Of a DNA stretch of 64,000 bases, positions 53,288 through 63,324 are shown piece after piece; position 1 is the stretch's first letter; each line of letters starts with the position of its first letter. The notes beneath the pieces are model-generated. The model saw only the letters and a program-made list of their open reading frames with translations. It had not been told where the DNA came from and did not search any database. The position numbers and the translations under genes were made by a program. The DNA comes from Pedobacter sp014947265 (GTDB lineage Bacteria; Bacteroidota; Bacteroidia; Sphingobacteriales; Sphingobacteriaceae). The stretch spans positions 129,842 to 193,841 of the forward strand of contig NZ_JADCNK010000011.1 in assembly GCF_014947265.1 (NCBI RefSeq). Reading direction: 5' to 3'.

Positions 53288-53503
53288 TTAAAACTTCTTA
53301 TTCTTGCCCCACATGAGGTAAATAATCGAGCCTAGAAATGGGGCGAAAAGGATAATGATAAACCAGAGTACTTTTACCGTAAAACCCATGCTGCTGTTTC
53401 TTGATATATGGTACAATGCGGTTAATATTAAAGCGAGCCATAATATAGCTGCTATAACAATGATAATTGCGATGTGATTGCTCTCTACTTGTGCCAGTAA
53501 CAT
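53288..53503 (-). CDS. Small PLDc_N-domain membrane protein
   Basis: A 71-residue protein with two hydrophobic helices (about residues 12-32 and 45-65) and the PLDc_N end pattern VKVLWFIIILFAPFLGSIIYLMWG, cut here as LWFIIILFAPFLGS and IIYLMWGK. The domain usually precedes phospholipase D domains but also exists alone in the inner membrane with unknown function. It is transcribed with the ABC exporter upstream, 18 bases away. Confidence 0.8.
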   Translation of the reverse strand: MLLAQVESNHIAIIIVIAAILWLALILTALYHISRNSSMGFTVKVLWFIIILFAPFLGSIIYLMWGKNKKF

Positions 53504-53521
53504 GATTAAAAATATTGTTCC

Positions 53522-55273
53522 TTAAGCTTCAACAATCCTTTCGCCAATTTGTTGGCGCCACATGGCCTGATATAAACCATTTTGTGCAATTAGTTCTTCA
53601 TGTTTGCCCTGCTCAATAATATGGCCTTTCTCTAATACATAAATTTTATCGGCATGTTTTATCGTTGATAAACGGTGCGCAATCAAAATGGTAATGTGAT
53701 CGGTTAAATTTGAAACCGAACGAATGGTTTTGGTGATCTCCTCTTCTGTAATTGAATCAAGCGAAGATGTTGCTTCATCAAAAACCAGAATATCTGGCTG
53801 ACGGAGCAGTGCTCTGGCGATTGATAAACGTTGCTTTTCTCCTCCCGAAACCTTCACGCCACCTTCACCAATCAGCGAATCCAGACCTTTATCAGCCCTT
53901 GCCAATAAAGTTTGACATGCAGCCTGGTTTAATACTTTATAACATTCCTCATCTGTAGCTTTAGGGTTTACAAATAACAGGTTTTCTCTTATCGTTCCCG
54001 AAAACAGCTGTGTATCTTGTGTAACAAAACCAATTTTTTCGCGCAGGGCATCTAAATCAATTGCGCTGCTGGAAATGCCATTGTATAAAATCTCACCCTC
54101 TTTTGCCGGATACAAGCCAACTAATAGTTTTACTAAAGTTGTTTTTCCGGAACCTGAAGGACCAACAAAGGCAATGGTTTGACCGTTATGGGTTTTGAAA
54201 GAAATGTTTTCCAGGGCATTACGGTTGGCAGTTTGATGTTTAAAGCCAACTTCGTTAAAGGTTAAATCTTTAATTTTTTGAATGGAAATAGGGTTTTCAG
54301 GTTTCTTATCAATTGGTGTGCTCAGTATCTTTTTAAAGTTCCCTAAAGAAACTTCCGCTTCACGCCAGGCTAAAATTACATTTCCGAGTTCCTGCAATGG
54401 TCCGAAAAGGAAAAAGGAATAAAAAAGGAAAGTTAAATACTGCCCCGCTGTAATGGAATTATCAAAAATAAGCAATAGCAAAACCAAAATCATGGTACTC
54501 CGGACCAGGTTGACCGTGGTACCCTGAACGAAACTCATACTCCGAACGTACTTTACTTTTTTAAGTTCGAGGCCCAAAATTTTATAAGTGGTTTTGTTTA
54601 ATCTTTCAATTTCCTGGTTGGCTAGCCCAAGACTTTTTACCAGTTCAATGTTTCTTAATGATTCTGTGGTAGAGCCAGCCAAAGCGGTTGTTTCACCAAC
54701 AATAGAACGTTGAATGGTTTTAATTTTCCGACTCAAAAACCAGCTGACAAAGCTGATGATTGGAATGGCTGTAAAATAAACCAGAGTAACCTTATAACTT
54801 ATAGAAACAGAATAAACGATTACGAAGATCATCCCGATTAAGCTTACAAATAAGATGCTGATAAATGCGGTGATGAATTTTTCTGAGTCTAAGCGTACCT
54901 TTTGTAAAATACCCAAAGTTTCACCACTTCGCTGATCTTCAAATACCTGGTAGGGTAATTTTAGCGAATGCTGTAAGCCATCGGCATACATTTTGGCGCC
55001 AACTTTTTGTACAATCACGCTTGTAAAGTAATCCTGAAAATTCTTGGCTATTCGTGAAACCATGGCTGCACCAATGGCCAAACCAATTAAACCCAATGAG
55101 CCCCAAAGATATTGGGCATAGGTTAATTTGTCTTTTTGATTGATGAAACGGTCTAAAATTCTTCCGGTAATATATGGATCTAAAAGTGAAAAGCCAATAT
55201 TGAAACCTGCAAGCAATAACGCCAGAACCACAATCCACTTGTGATTTTTCAGGTAGTCTAATAATAATCCCAT
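53522..55273 (-). CDS. ABC exporter (fused permease and ATPase)
   Basis: A 583-residue half transporter. Six N-terminal helices precede an ATPase with Walker A GPSGSGKTT, signature VSGGEKQR, Walker B ILVFDEATSSLD and IAHRLSTIKHADK. It is of the MsbA/multidrug type and is likely a homodimer; the substrate is unknown. It sits next to a TonB receptor, from which it is separated by a terminator. Confidence 0.9.
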   Translation of the reverse strand: MGLLLDYLKNHKWIVVLALLLAGFNIGFSLLDPYITGRILDRFINQKDKLTYAQYLWGSLGLIGLAIGAAMVSRIAKNFQDYFTSVIVQKVGAKMYADGLQHSLKLPYQVFEDQRSGETLGILQKVRLDSEKFITAFISILFVSLIGMIFVIVYSVSISYKVTLVYFTAIPIISFVSWFLSRKIKTIQRSIVGETTALAGSTTESLRNIELVKSLGLANQEIERLNKTTYKILGLELKKVKYVRSMSFVQGTTVNLVRSTMILVLLLLIFDNSITAGQYLTFLFYSFFLFGPLQELGNVILAWREAEVSLGNFKKILSTPIDKKPENPISIQKIKDLTFNEVGFKHQTANRNALENISFKTHNGQTIAFVGPSGSGKTTLVKLLVGLYPAKEGEILYNGISSSAIDLDALREKIGFVTQDTQLFSGTIRENLLFVNPKATDEECYKVLNQAACQTLLARADKGLDSLIGEGGVKVSGGEKQRLSIARALLRQPDILVFDEATSSLDSITEEEITKTIRSVSNLTDHITILIAHRLSTIKHADKIYVLEKGHIIEQGKHEELIAQNGLYQAMWRQQIGERIVEA

Positions 55274-55302
55274 TAAAGTTTTGTTGTTTTAAATACAAAC
55301 AT

Positions 55303-55340
55303 AAAAAAAGGGAACGGATAAAAATCCATTCCCTTTTTTT
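55303..55340 (-). terminator. Terminator of the TonB receptor gene
   Basis: A 17-bp stem with one mismatch (AAAAAAAGGGAACGGAT, 55303-55319; ATCCATTCCCTTTTTTT, 55324-55340) and a 4-base loop. On the minus strand it ends in a T7 run, 36 bases past the receptor stop. Confidence 0.85.
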
Positions 55341-55375
55341 ATGACTTTAAGCTAAGATACTTAGCTAACATTTGT

Positions 55376-58300
55376 TTAAAATCCGTAACGTAAACCGATT
55401 TGTGCCTGCCAAGGATTACCCGATGGCGTTACTAAACCGCTATTATTGATCCGGTAATTGAACTGACGCTTAGTCGTATCGTAATTGGCTACTGCCGGAG
55501 TTATTTCTTTGCCTGCAGCGTCTTTTACTGCAGGAATTCCTAAACCGTAAATAGCCTGTGTAGCTAAGGTTTCTGAAGTACCCCAGGTTTTCTTAAATAA
55601 GTTGGCCACGTTAAACAAGTCGCCAGAAATTTCGACACTTTGTTTTTTACCTGGTCCGAATTTAATCACGTAAGCCAATCTTAAATCAATCGTACCGTAA
55701 AAACCGTTAATACCACCATTACGTTCTGCAAATGTACCTTCGTATTTTAGGATATAATCTTTTAAACTTTTGCTTGCAAGTGGATTATCCAATAATGCCT
55801 GTAAGCCATTGCGAACATTTGCAGGTGTACTTGGGTTATTTCTGTCGAAAATGAAAGCCAGATCGTTTGTAGATACGAAATCGCCGTTGGTATTACTTCC
55901 CGAAAGTAAGCTATATCTTGTACCGCCAATAGCCGAATAACGCACACCCGCTTTAATGCCATGGAATGATGGTAATGTACCATAAATAATTACCTTATTA
56001 CGGAACTGACCATTAGAATAAGTCATTTTGCTTAAATTCCTTGGATCATCAACTACTGGCAAAGATAAAGTTGCAGAATTGGCTACGTTACCATTGTAAG
56101 AAGTATTGTCCTTTGCATCATTCCAGGTATAACTTGCAGTAATTTCTCCATCTTTAAAGTATTTCCAGGTACCATCAACAACAATGGCAAACTGGTTTAC
56201 TTTACCTTTACTGTTTAATTCTAGCACTCTACCAAAGGTGTTAGTTGTTAAACGGCCTGCTTTCCAATCTGCTACTCCGTTTGATGGAATTGAAGGCACA
56301 AATACCCCTCTATTTCCTTCGTTTGCTAAAGTAAAGTATGGATTGGCCGCCATGTTTCTGTCTACATACATGTAGTTATTGCGGGCTAATGTTGCGTAAC
56401 CGGTAATGCCGATACGTATTTTATCGTTGATTAATTTGTTGTACGATAAGTTGGCTTTATAAACCACTGGTAATTTTGCATCATCAGCATAAGTGTTTAT
56501 GGTTGCCACTTGTGCGCCCGGTAATGCAGGTGCGGTAGCAGTACCGTTTCTATAGCTGGCAAAATCTGGTGTTGGGATACCAGTAGTTATATCAACCGTT
56601 CCAAAATGTTTTCCATCAAAAGTAAGGTTGTTAATGGTTACGTAGTTGTTCACATCTGATCCGAAAATACCTGCTCCTAAACGAACGTAATCGGTATGTT
56701 TTTCGTTAATATCCCAGTCTAACTGGATACGTGGCTGAATTAAAAACTGTTTTAATTCATTATCAGTTCTTACACCAATCGCATCATATAACTGTTGGTT
56801 AAGTGGCGATGTTGGGTATTTGCTATAATCTAAACGCAAACCTCCCGTAAAATCTAAACCTTTACCCAATTTGGTTTGCATCTGGCCATAAATGGCTGAG
56901 TTTAATAAGTTACCGGTTACAGTGGGGTCAGCTACCAATGGCACTTCCCTGTAGTAACGGTTAGGTATTAAATTATTAAAATTTTGTACTGAAGTTTGTA
57001 CGTTTCCAGCTTCTTTTGTACCAGAGTTAGTAAATTCAAACCTTCCGTTTACTTCACTGCCATACAATGATTTTGCATGGGTGTACATAATATCTATACC
57101 AAAGGTGTATTTAATTTTATCAGTATTATAATAAATATTATCAACCAACTGAAAAACGTTATTGGTAAAACCTTCTTGTCCGAAACGGTGACCACCGATC
57201 TGGATAGCGGTAGTTACATTAGTACCGTTTGATAAAGTAGAAGGAACATTATTTACAACAGCTCTTGGTATGGCGTAAGACAACTCATCGTTTTGTGTAC
57301 TGGCCTGGAAAGTATATAAATGCTGTACTTTTAACTCGTTGGTAACCTTGCTGCTCACTGTAGAACGAAGTGTTGCTAACAAACTGTTGTCAACATTTTT
57401 ATCGTTCCCGTAACTTTCGTAAAAGTTGATTGCAGTATTATCTGCAAGTCCAAGTGGGTTTCTATCATTGGTATAATTATCCCGAACAGTTAATAAGTTC
57501 TTGTCATCAATTTGCCAGTCTAAACGCAAGAAACCAGCATCGGTTCCTCTTTTCTTATCGAATGAACCATATTGAGGTGTATTGGCCACGCCATATTTAT
57601 TTCTGGCAACAGTTAAAAAGTCTTTTAATGTTGTATTAGTAACGTTGAAACGGGCCTCATCTGCTGATGAATTGATATCGGCAATAACTAAAGGACGAGA
57701 ATCTCTTTGATGATCCCAAACGGCAAAGTAATGTAATTTATCTTTTATGATTGGTCCGCCTAAGCTAAATCCATACTGGTATGTAGAGAAATCGTTCACT
57801 CTTTTGTTCCCCCTGATGTCGTATTGGCTCGCTAAAAAATCAGCTCTGTTATAAGCGAATGCACTACCTGTAACCTGGTTCGTGCCTGATTTGGTTACAG
57901 CGCTAATTGTACCGCCACCGGCACGGCCTAAACTTACATCATATTGGTTGGTAACTACTTTAAACTCCCGAACACTTTCGATAGAGATGGAATATGGCGC
58001 ACCGCTACGGCTTGTCGTACTTCCTGCTGAAGTAGGGTTTTTTGCCGTCATACCATCAATAGTAAAGTTGGTAGAAGAGCCCAGCTGGCCCGCAATACCA
58101 CTTGCTCCCGATAGTGGAGATAAATCTGTTAAGCTCGAGAAATTACGGCCGTTTACTGGTAATAAGTTCATCGTTTTAGATGAAATCTCGGTAGATGCAC
58201 CAAATTGTTGCACTTTATTTCTTAACGAAGATCCGTTAATCTCTACACCACCGAGGTTTTGAGCAGTTTCCTGCATATTAATGGCAACCTTTACTGCATC

Positions 58301-58600
58301 ACCCTGGTTTAACATGTAGCCTATTCTGTTTTGTTCGGCGTAACCGATGTAGATGGCTTTAACCGTATAAGGTCCACCCAAAGGAAGTTCTTTAAAAGTG
58401 TACTCACCTTGTGCATTAGTAGAAGTTTTAGTGGTAAAACCTGTTGAGTTGTTCCGGATCTGGATGGAAACGCCTGGAATGGGTTTCTTTTGTTCATCTG
58501 TTACAATGCCCGAGATTGATGCTTGTGTGGTTTGTGCCATAGCCGAATTAGTGGAATAGCATAAAAACAGCATCACTGCAATTAGTAAATTTTTAATCAT
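55376..58600 (-). CDS. TonB-dependent receptor with CarboxypepD_reg domain
   Basis: A 1074-residue outer-membrane receptor. Signal peptide (cleaved near AMAQ), CarboxypepD_reg (SGIVTDEQKKPIPGVSIQIR), a plug with NFTIDGMTAKNP and SVREFKVVTNQYDVSLGRAG, and a long barrel ending QIGLRYGF. It is of the OmpA/Oar-like 'carboxypeptidase regulatory-like' receptor type, not SusC: no SusD follows and the plug lacks the SusC NGVI box. The imported ligand is unknown. Confidence 0.9.
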   Translation of the reverse strand: MIKNLLIAVMLFLCYSTNSAMAQTTQASISGIVTDEQKKPIPGVSIQIRNNSTGFTTKTSTNAQGEYTFKELPLGGPYTVKAIYIGYAEQNRIGYMLNQGDAVKVAINMQETAQNLGGVEINGSSLRNKVQQFGASTEISSKTMNLLPVNGRNFSSLTDLSPLSGASGIAGQLGSSTNFTIDGMTAKNPTSAGSTTSRSGAPYSISIESVREFKVVTNQYDVSLGRAGGGTISAVTKSGTNQVTGSAFAYNRADFLASQYDIRGNKRVNDFSTYQYGFSLGGPIIKDKLHYFAVWDHQRDSRPLVIADINSSADEARFNVTNTTLKDFLTVARNKYGVANTPQYGSFDKKRGTDAGFLRLDWQIDDKNLLTVRDNYTNDRNPLGLADNTAINFYESYGNDKNVDNSLLATLRSTVSSKVTNELKVQHLYTFQASTQNDELSYAIPRAVVNNVPSTLSNGTNVTTAIQIGGHRFGQEGFTNNVFQLVDNIYYNTDKIKYTFGIDIMYTHAKSLYGSEVNGRFEFTNSGTKEAGNVQTSVQNFNNLIPNRYYREVPLVADPTVTGNLLNSAIYGQMQTKLGKGLDFTGGLRLDYSKYPTSPLNQQLYDAIGVRTDNELKQFLIQPRIQLDWDINEKHTDYVRLGAGIFGSDVNNYVTINNLTFDGKHFGTVDITTGIPTPDFASYRNGTATAPALPGAQVATINTYADDAKLPVVYKANLSYNKLINDKIRIGITGYATLARNNYMYVDRNMAANPYFTLANEGNRGVFVPSIPSNGVADWKAGRLTTNTFGRVLELNSKGKVNQFAIVVDGTWKYFKDGEITASYTWNDAKDNTSYNGNVANSATLSLPVVDDPRNLSKMTYSNGQFRNKVIIYGTLPSFHGIKAGVRYSAIGGTRYSLLSGSNTNGDFVSTNDLAFIFDRNNPSTPANVRNGLQALLDNPLASKSLKDYILKYEGTFAERNGGINGFYGTIDLRLAYVIKFGPGKKQSVEISGDLFNVANLFKKTWGTSETLATQAIYGLGIPAVKDAAGKEITPAVANYDTTKRQFNYRINNSGLVTPSGNPWQAQIGLRYGF

Positions 58601-58744
58601 GATCAGTTTTTTGATTTGTTATCTGACCGCAAAGGTGTTATTGTAGTGTTAAGCTGATGGTGATTTTATATTATGAAATGGTTTGCAAATTGTTCGATTT
58701 TCTGGCTGATGTTAAATTAAAAATTCCTGATTTATTATATTTAA

Positions 58745-58835
58745 GGTGATGTCTTACGAACATGTAGGTGGATATTTCGGCTGGTGTCTCACATATTTGT
58801 TGTTGGATATTTCGGTTGGTGAGACACTAACTAAA
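58745..58835. repeat. Paired direct and inverted repeat (GGATATTTCGGCTGGTG / GTGAGACAC)
   Basis: TGGATATTTCGG(C/T)TGGTG occurs twice (near 58771 and 58806). The two GTGTCTCAC / GTGAGACAC ends are inverted. This resembles remnants of an insertion element or a paired operator. No ORF is present. Confidence 0.45.
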
Positions 58836-58839
58836 AACA

Positions 58840-58869
58840 AACGGCCAATAAATTAATATTGACCGTTTC
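58840..58869 (-). terminator. Terminator of the amidohydrolase pair
   Basis: A 12-bp stem with one mismatch (AAACGGCCAATA, 58840-58851; TATTGACCGTTT, 58858-58869); on the minus strand it is followed by GTTTTTAG. Confidence 0.7.
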
Positions 58870-58885
58870 TGTTAAACTATTTTAG

Positions 58886-60202
58886 CTACTTCTTTTCAGC
58901 GATATATTTATCACTAAACTTTTTATCCAATTGTTTGTGCAGGTTATCAAGATTGATATCCCTGCCCTGAATAAAAGCCTGTTCTACTCTATTGGTTCGC
59001 ATATCTAAAGCATCACCGGCTGAGATAAAGAAAGTAGCGTCCTTACCTGTTTCAATACTTCCGGTGGTTTTATCAACACCCATCGCTTTTGCTGCATTTA
59101 AGGTAATGGTAGATAGCGCTTTTTCTTTATCCAATCCCCATGCCGTAACCGTACCCGCCATAAAAGGCAAATTGCGTTGTTGCCAATAACCATCAATACT
59201 CAATACTACGTTTAAATCTGCATTAGCCAATACGGCAGCATTTTTATAAGGCATGTTTACATCATCATCATTGTTATTGGGTAAGGCATGAGGTTGTTTC
59301 ACTACCAGGGTAATGTTATTGTCTTTCAGGAAATCGATGATCAGATACGCTTCATCTGCTCCGGTGATTACGGGAGTGATGCCGAATTTCTTAGCGAAAT
59401 TAACTGCTGCAACAATGTCCTTCTGACTATCTGCCGCAATAAATAATTTCTCATTACCAGCAAATACTTTCTTCATCGCTTCGAAACGGGTATTGATTAC
59501 TTCGGGTTTACCCATTTCGGAATAGGCTTTCGCTTCAGCAAAAAACGACGTTAACTGCGCAATTGCAGCCTGCGTTTTTTCTGCTAACACTTCCGGCGAT
59601 TGTTGTGGTCTGCCGAAGCCACCAAAGCCACCTCTAAAACGAGGTATAACCGGCCAGGTCATATGCATGGCATCGTCGGTTTTAATTGCCGCATCTTCCC
59701 AGTTCCAGGCATCAAGCTGAACCACTGATGAACTGCCTGAAACGGTACCACCCTGTGGCGTTGGCTGTGCCATTAACACACCATTACTGCGCAAGGTGGC
59801 CGGAACTTTCGAATCTGTATTGTAAGCCACGATAGAACGGATGTGCGAATTAAAATCACCTATTTCCTGGAAATCCAGGGTTGCTTTTACCGCTTCAATT
59901 TCTGTTAAACCTAAATTGGTGGTGGCTGCAATAAAACCCGGGTAAATATGTTTACCTGTAGCTGCAATGCGCATTACATCGTCCTGTGGTACTTGTCCGT
60001 TAGCCGTAACCGAAATAATTTTTCCGTTCCCAAAAAGGATGGTTCCGTTTTCAATCACCGTTCCATTGCCCACATGTACGGTTGCACCTGTTATGGCAAT
60101 GGTTTTGCTTTGTTTTTTAGCTGGCGAAATGTTTGCCTGTGCAAAACACATCAGGCTTGTTGCCGATAAAGCCAGGCTGAATAAATATGTTTTAGTGTGC
60201 AT
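58886..60202 (-). CDS. Amidohydrolase-like exported protein lacking the HxH metal motif
   Basis: A 438-residue protein with a signal peptide (cleaved near CFAQ). The fold of imidazolonepropionase-type amidohydrolases is visible: NGTVIENGTILFGNGKIISV (N-terminal sandwich), HIYPGFIAATTNLGL in place of the usual P-G-x-I-D-x-H-x-H, and a C-terminal ATTIT-LNAAKAMGVDKTTGSIETGKDA-type end. The paired histidines are missing, so metal binding and hydrolysis are doubtful. Its start overlaps the end of the large amidohydrolase gene by 11 bases, so the two are translated together. Confidence 0.8.
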   Translation of the reverse strand: MHTKTYLFSLALSATSLMCFAQANISPAKKQSKTIAITGATVHVGNGTVIENGTILFGNGKIISVTANGQVPQDDVMRIAATGKHIYPGFIAATTNLGLTEIEAVKATLDFQEIGDFNSHIRSIVAYNTDSKVPATLRSNGVLMAQPTPQGGTVSGSSSVVQLDAWNWEDAAIKTDDAMHMTWPVIPRFRGGFGGFGRPQQSPEVLAEKTQAAIAQLTSFFAEAKAYSEMGKPEVINTRFEAMKKVFAGNEKLFIAADSQKDIVAAVNFAKKFGITPVITGADEAYLIIDFLKDNNITLVVKQPHALPNNNDDDVNMPYKNAAVLANADLNVVLSIDGYWQQRNLPFMAGTVTAWGLDKEKALSTITLNAAKAMGVDKTTGSIETGKDATFFISAGDALDMRTNRVEQAFIQGRDINLDNLHKQLDKKFSDKYIAEKK

Positions 60203-63200
60203 GTTCTTTCTCGGTTAATTCTGCTGAATAGTTTTCTAAAGTTTCGCAATTGTACAGGCGTGGTGCTTCACCCATTGGACGTTGGGTACGGCCACCTTTA
60301 CTTTTGCTCTCTAACATCTTTTGGATCAGACGTGCTTTTTCTGCCTGTTGTGTTTTAATTACCTGCATGTCTTTATCAAGATCCCAGTAGGCAATACCGT
60401 CTACAAAAGTTTTTTCCGCCCTTGCATAAATAGACAATGGGTTGGCTGTCCAGATCACCACATCGGCATCTTTACCTGCTTTTAAACTACCCACTTTATC
60501 GTCAATATGCAGCATCCTTGCCGGATTAAGCGTTACGAATTTCAGGGCATCTTCTTCAGGAACATTACCATATAAAACTGATTTGCCCGCTTCCTGGTTT
60601 AAGTGACGGGCCATTTCTGCATCATCAGAATTGAAAGCAGTGGTTACACCAACATTATGCATAATTTTTCCGTTGTAAGGAATAGCCTCAGCTACTTCGT
60701 TTTTATAAGCCCACCAATCAGAAAAGGTCGAGCCTGCAATGCCATGCGCTTTCATTTTATCGGCCACTTTATAACCTTCTAAAATGTGCGTAAAGGTGTT
60801 GATCTTGAAACCCAAACTATCAGCTACATGAATTAACATGTTAATTTCGCTTTGTACATAAGAGTGGCAGGTAATGAAACGTTTGTTATTCAAAATTTCT
60901 ACAATGGCATCAAGTTCAAGGTCTTTACGTACGCTGTTTCCTTTTACCGAAAGCGCTTTGGCATATTCTTTTGCCCGGGTAAATTCATCCACAAAAGTTT
61001 GCTCAACACCCATACGCGTAACCGGGAAACGGGCGCCGGTACCAAAATTACTCTGTTTAACATTTTCGCCAAGCGCAAATTTGATAAAACCATCGGCACC
61101 TGCAAATTTCAGTTCCTCTGGCGATTTTCCCCAACGTAATTTAATCAATTGTGATTGGCCACCAATCGGGTTTGCTGAACCGTGTAAAATATGAGAAGTG
61201 GTTACCCCGCCAGCCAGTTGACGGTAAATATTCACATCTTCTGAATTGATGATGTCGGCCACGCGTACTTCAGCAGAAACCGATTGTGCACCTTCATTGA
61301 TTCCTCCGGATCCGGCAATGTGCGAGTGCTCATCGATAATGCCCGCAGTAACATGTTTCCCTGTAGCATCGATTACTTTTGCGCCCCTAGCCGAAAGGTT
61401 TTTACCAACCGCTTTAATCTTTCCGTTTTCTAAAAGTACATCCGTATTTTGAAGGATACCGTCTTTTTCGTTCGTCCAAACTGTACCATTTTTAATCAGC
61501 ACAGTCTCCTGTTTAGGCAATTCAGTATTTCCAAAAGCAGAGAAAGGATAAATTACAGGTCCCATGGCCAAAGTAGCTTTAGGCTCCTCTTTTTTAGGCG
61601 TTTCTTTAACCGCTTCTTTATAAGTTGCGGTAAATTTACCTGTAGCACCATCAGCCAATGCTGATTCGCCTTTTAAGGTAATTGGATTTGCCGAAGTGAT
61701 GTAACCGCTTAAACGGATATCACCTATTGGATTTTTCTTTAAGTTGAAATTGATGCTGATCCAATCGCCATTTCTGGTAAAGGTGGCCGTAGTTTTTACG
61801 CTATCTGCACCAACTCTTTCGATTACTGCGGTAGATCCGCCACCAGTGCCGGTAATTTTTAACGTTAAAGCGCCAACGCCATCAATATTTAAATTGTAAG
61901 TGCCGCGTACATCGCTTACATCCATTTTGTTTACCACAAAACGCTTGCCCTGTACCCAGTTTTCGAAGATAATGTTTCCGTTTTTGAACAGATTATCAGA
62001 TGATATCAAAAAGTTAGCAACTTTTCCTTTTTCCAGGGAACCAACTTTATCGCTGATGCCCAAAAGTGAAGCAGGGATTTCGGTAACCGATTGCAAGGCT
62101 TGTTTTTCAGTTAAGCCATTTTCTATCGCTGTGCGGATGTTCGCCCAAAAATCGCGGCTGTTTTCTAAGCCAAATGCTGTTAAGGCAAATTTAATTCCCG
62201 CTTTTTCCAATGCTGCAGGATTGGTTGGCGCTAGTTCCCAGCCTTTCATTTGTGATAAGGTTATATTTCTGGCTTCTGCCGGATCTTCCACATCATAAGC
62301 TTTAGGGAAAGTTAGCGGAATGATCAAACTTGCTCCGGTAGCTTTAACTTCATTAATGCGCTGGTATTCATCGCCGGTGGATTTAATAATATATTTCTTG
62401 CCAAATTCTTTCCCGATTTTATCGGCACGCAGGATGTTCTGCCAGCCATCCACTTCAAAAATCTGTGGCATGGCTTGTTGTTTGGCAAATTCATCCAGCG
62501 AGATATTATATTCATCTTTTTGTTTGCCATACCATTGTGCATCGTAGTAGGTTTGGCGTAATAAGGCAATAGAACCCATTAACGAAGTCGGGTAATCGTT
62601 TGATGAACTTCCTTTGTTAAATGAATAGTTTGCTGCGGTCTGGTCCTTTAAAAAGACACTGTTATCGGCACCTTCATTTAAGGTTACTACAGCAGAAACT
62701 CCACGAGCAATACCGTCGCGGTTAATCACATTTACACTTCCGAAACCAACTTTGCGTAATTCATCCGCTTTTTTGCTGTCGGTAGAAAAGATGCTTTTTA
62801 CATAAGTTTCTGGTCTGATGGATTCATTCCAGCCGTAGGCACCTTTTTTGGTGGATACAAAAATAGACTGACGCTGACCGCCGAAACTGCGTTGCTGTGC
62901 AGGTGCCTCGGCCAGACCATAGCTCGTAAAAGCATCAATCAGCGATGGATAAATGAATTTTCCTTTTAAATCGATCACTACATAGCCTTTGGGCACGGCT
63001 AAGCCAGCTCCAATAGCCTGAATGGTTTGTCCTTTAATTAAAAGGGTAGCAGTTGTTAAGGTTTGGTTGGCATTTACCACTATCGTTGCATTGGTGAAGG
63101 CAAACATTCCAGGCCTGGTATCAAAAGAGCCGTTAACAGGAAAGGAGGTTTGCTGTGCAAACAGAAATGTAGCAGAAAATACCAGCCAAATGACAGGTAA

Positions 63201-63212
63201 AATTTTCTTCAT
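60192..63212 (-). CDS. Double-domain exported amidohydrolase
   Basis: A 1006-residue exported protein (signal peptide cleaved near LFAQ) made of two amidohydrolase units. Unit 1 (about residues 35-440) has IYPSLIDAFTSYGL where the HxH motif should be and looks inactive. A beta-rich spacer (about 440-560) follows. Unit 2 (about 570-1000) has intact DEHSHI (near 626), CHSYVQSEI, THILEGYKV and FNSDDAEM (near 862), the usual His/His/His/Asp ligands. It may hydrolyse a cyclic amide or peptide in the periplasm. The next gene is an uncatalytic homologue overlapping by 11 bases. Confidence 0.85.
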   Translation of the reverse strand: MKKILPVIWLVFSATFLFAQQTSFPVNGSFDTRPGMFAFTNATIVVNANQTLTTATLLIKGQTIQAIGAGLAVPKGYVVIDLKGKFIYPSLIDAFTSYGLAEAPAQQRSFGGQRQSIFVSTKKGAYGWNESIRPETYVKSIFSTDSKKADELRKVGFGSVNVINRDGIARGVSAVVTLNEGADNSVFLKDQTAANYSFNKGSSSNDYPTSLMGSIALLRQTYYDAQWYGKQKDEYNISLDEFAKQQAMPQIFEVDGWQNILRADKIGKEFGKKYIIKSTGDEYQRINEVKATGASLIIPLTFPKAYDVEDPAEARNITLSQMKGWELAPTNPAALEKAGIKFALTAFGLENSRDFWANIRTAIENGLTEKQALQSVTEIPASLLGISDKVGSLEKGKVANFLISSDNLFKNGNIIFENWVQGKRFVVNKMDVSDVRGTYNLNIDGVGALTLKITGTGGGSTAVIERVGADSVKTTATFTRNGDWISINFNLKKNPIGDIRLSGYITSANPITLKGESALADGATGKFTATYKEAVKETPKKEEPKATLAMGPVIYPFSAFGNTELPKQETVLIKNGTVWTNEKDGILQNTDVLLENGKIKAVGKNLSARGAKVIDATGKHVTAGIIDEHSHIAGSGGINEGAQSVSAEVRVADIINSEDVNIYRQLAGGVTTSHILHGSANPIGGQSQLIKLRWGKSPEELKFAGADGFIKFALGENVKQSNFGTGARFPVTRMGVEQTFVDEFTRAKEYAKALSVKGNSVRKDLELDAIVEILNNKRFITCHSYVQSEINMLIHVADSLGFKINTFTHILEGYKVADKMKAHGIAGSTFSDWWAYKNEVAEAIPYNGKIMHNVGVTTAFNSDDAEMARHLNQEAGKSVLYGNVPEEDALKFVTLNPARMLHIDDKVGSLKAGKDADVVIWTANPLSIYARAEKTFVDGIAYWDLDKDMQVIKTQQAEKARLIQKMLESKSKGGRTQRPMGEAPRLYNCETLENYSAELTEKEHAH

Positions 63213-63296
63213 AATAAGTTTAGGTTTTAATTTGTTTAAAACTAATATAAATAAGCGTTCAATCTGTTGAATATCCTATTTTTTACAATTAATGTC

Positions 63297-63304
63297 TATT
63301 TTTG
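63297..63304 (+). promoter_or_regulatory. -7 box (TATTTTTG) for the four-histidine membrane protein
   Basis: A perfect TAnnTTTG box 20 bases before the ATG at 63325; no clear -33 element. Confidence 0.45.
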
Positions 63305-63324
63305 AATCATAGAAATTTATTAAT

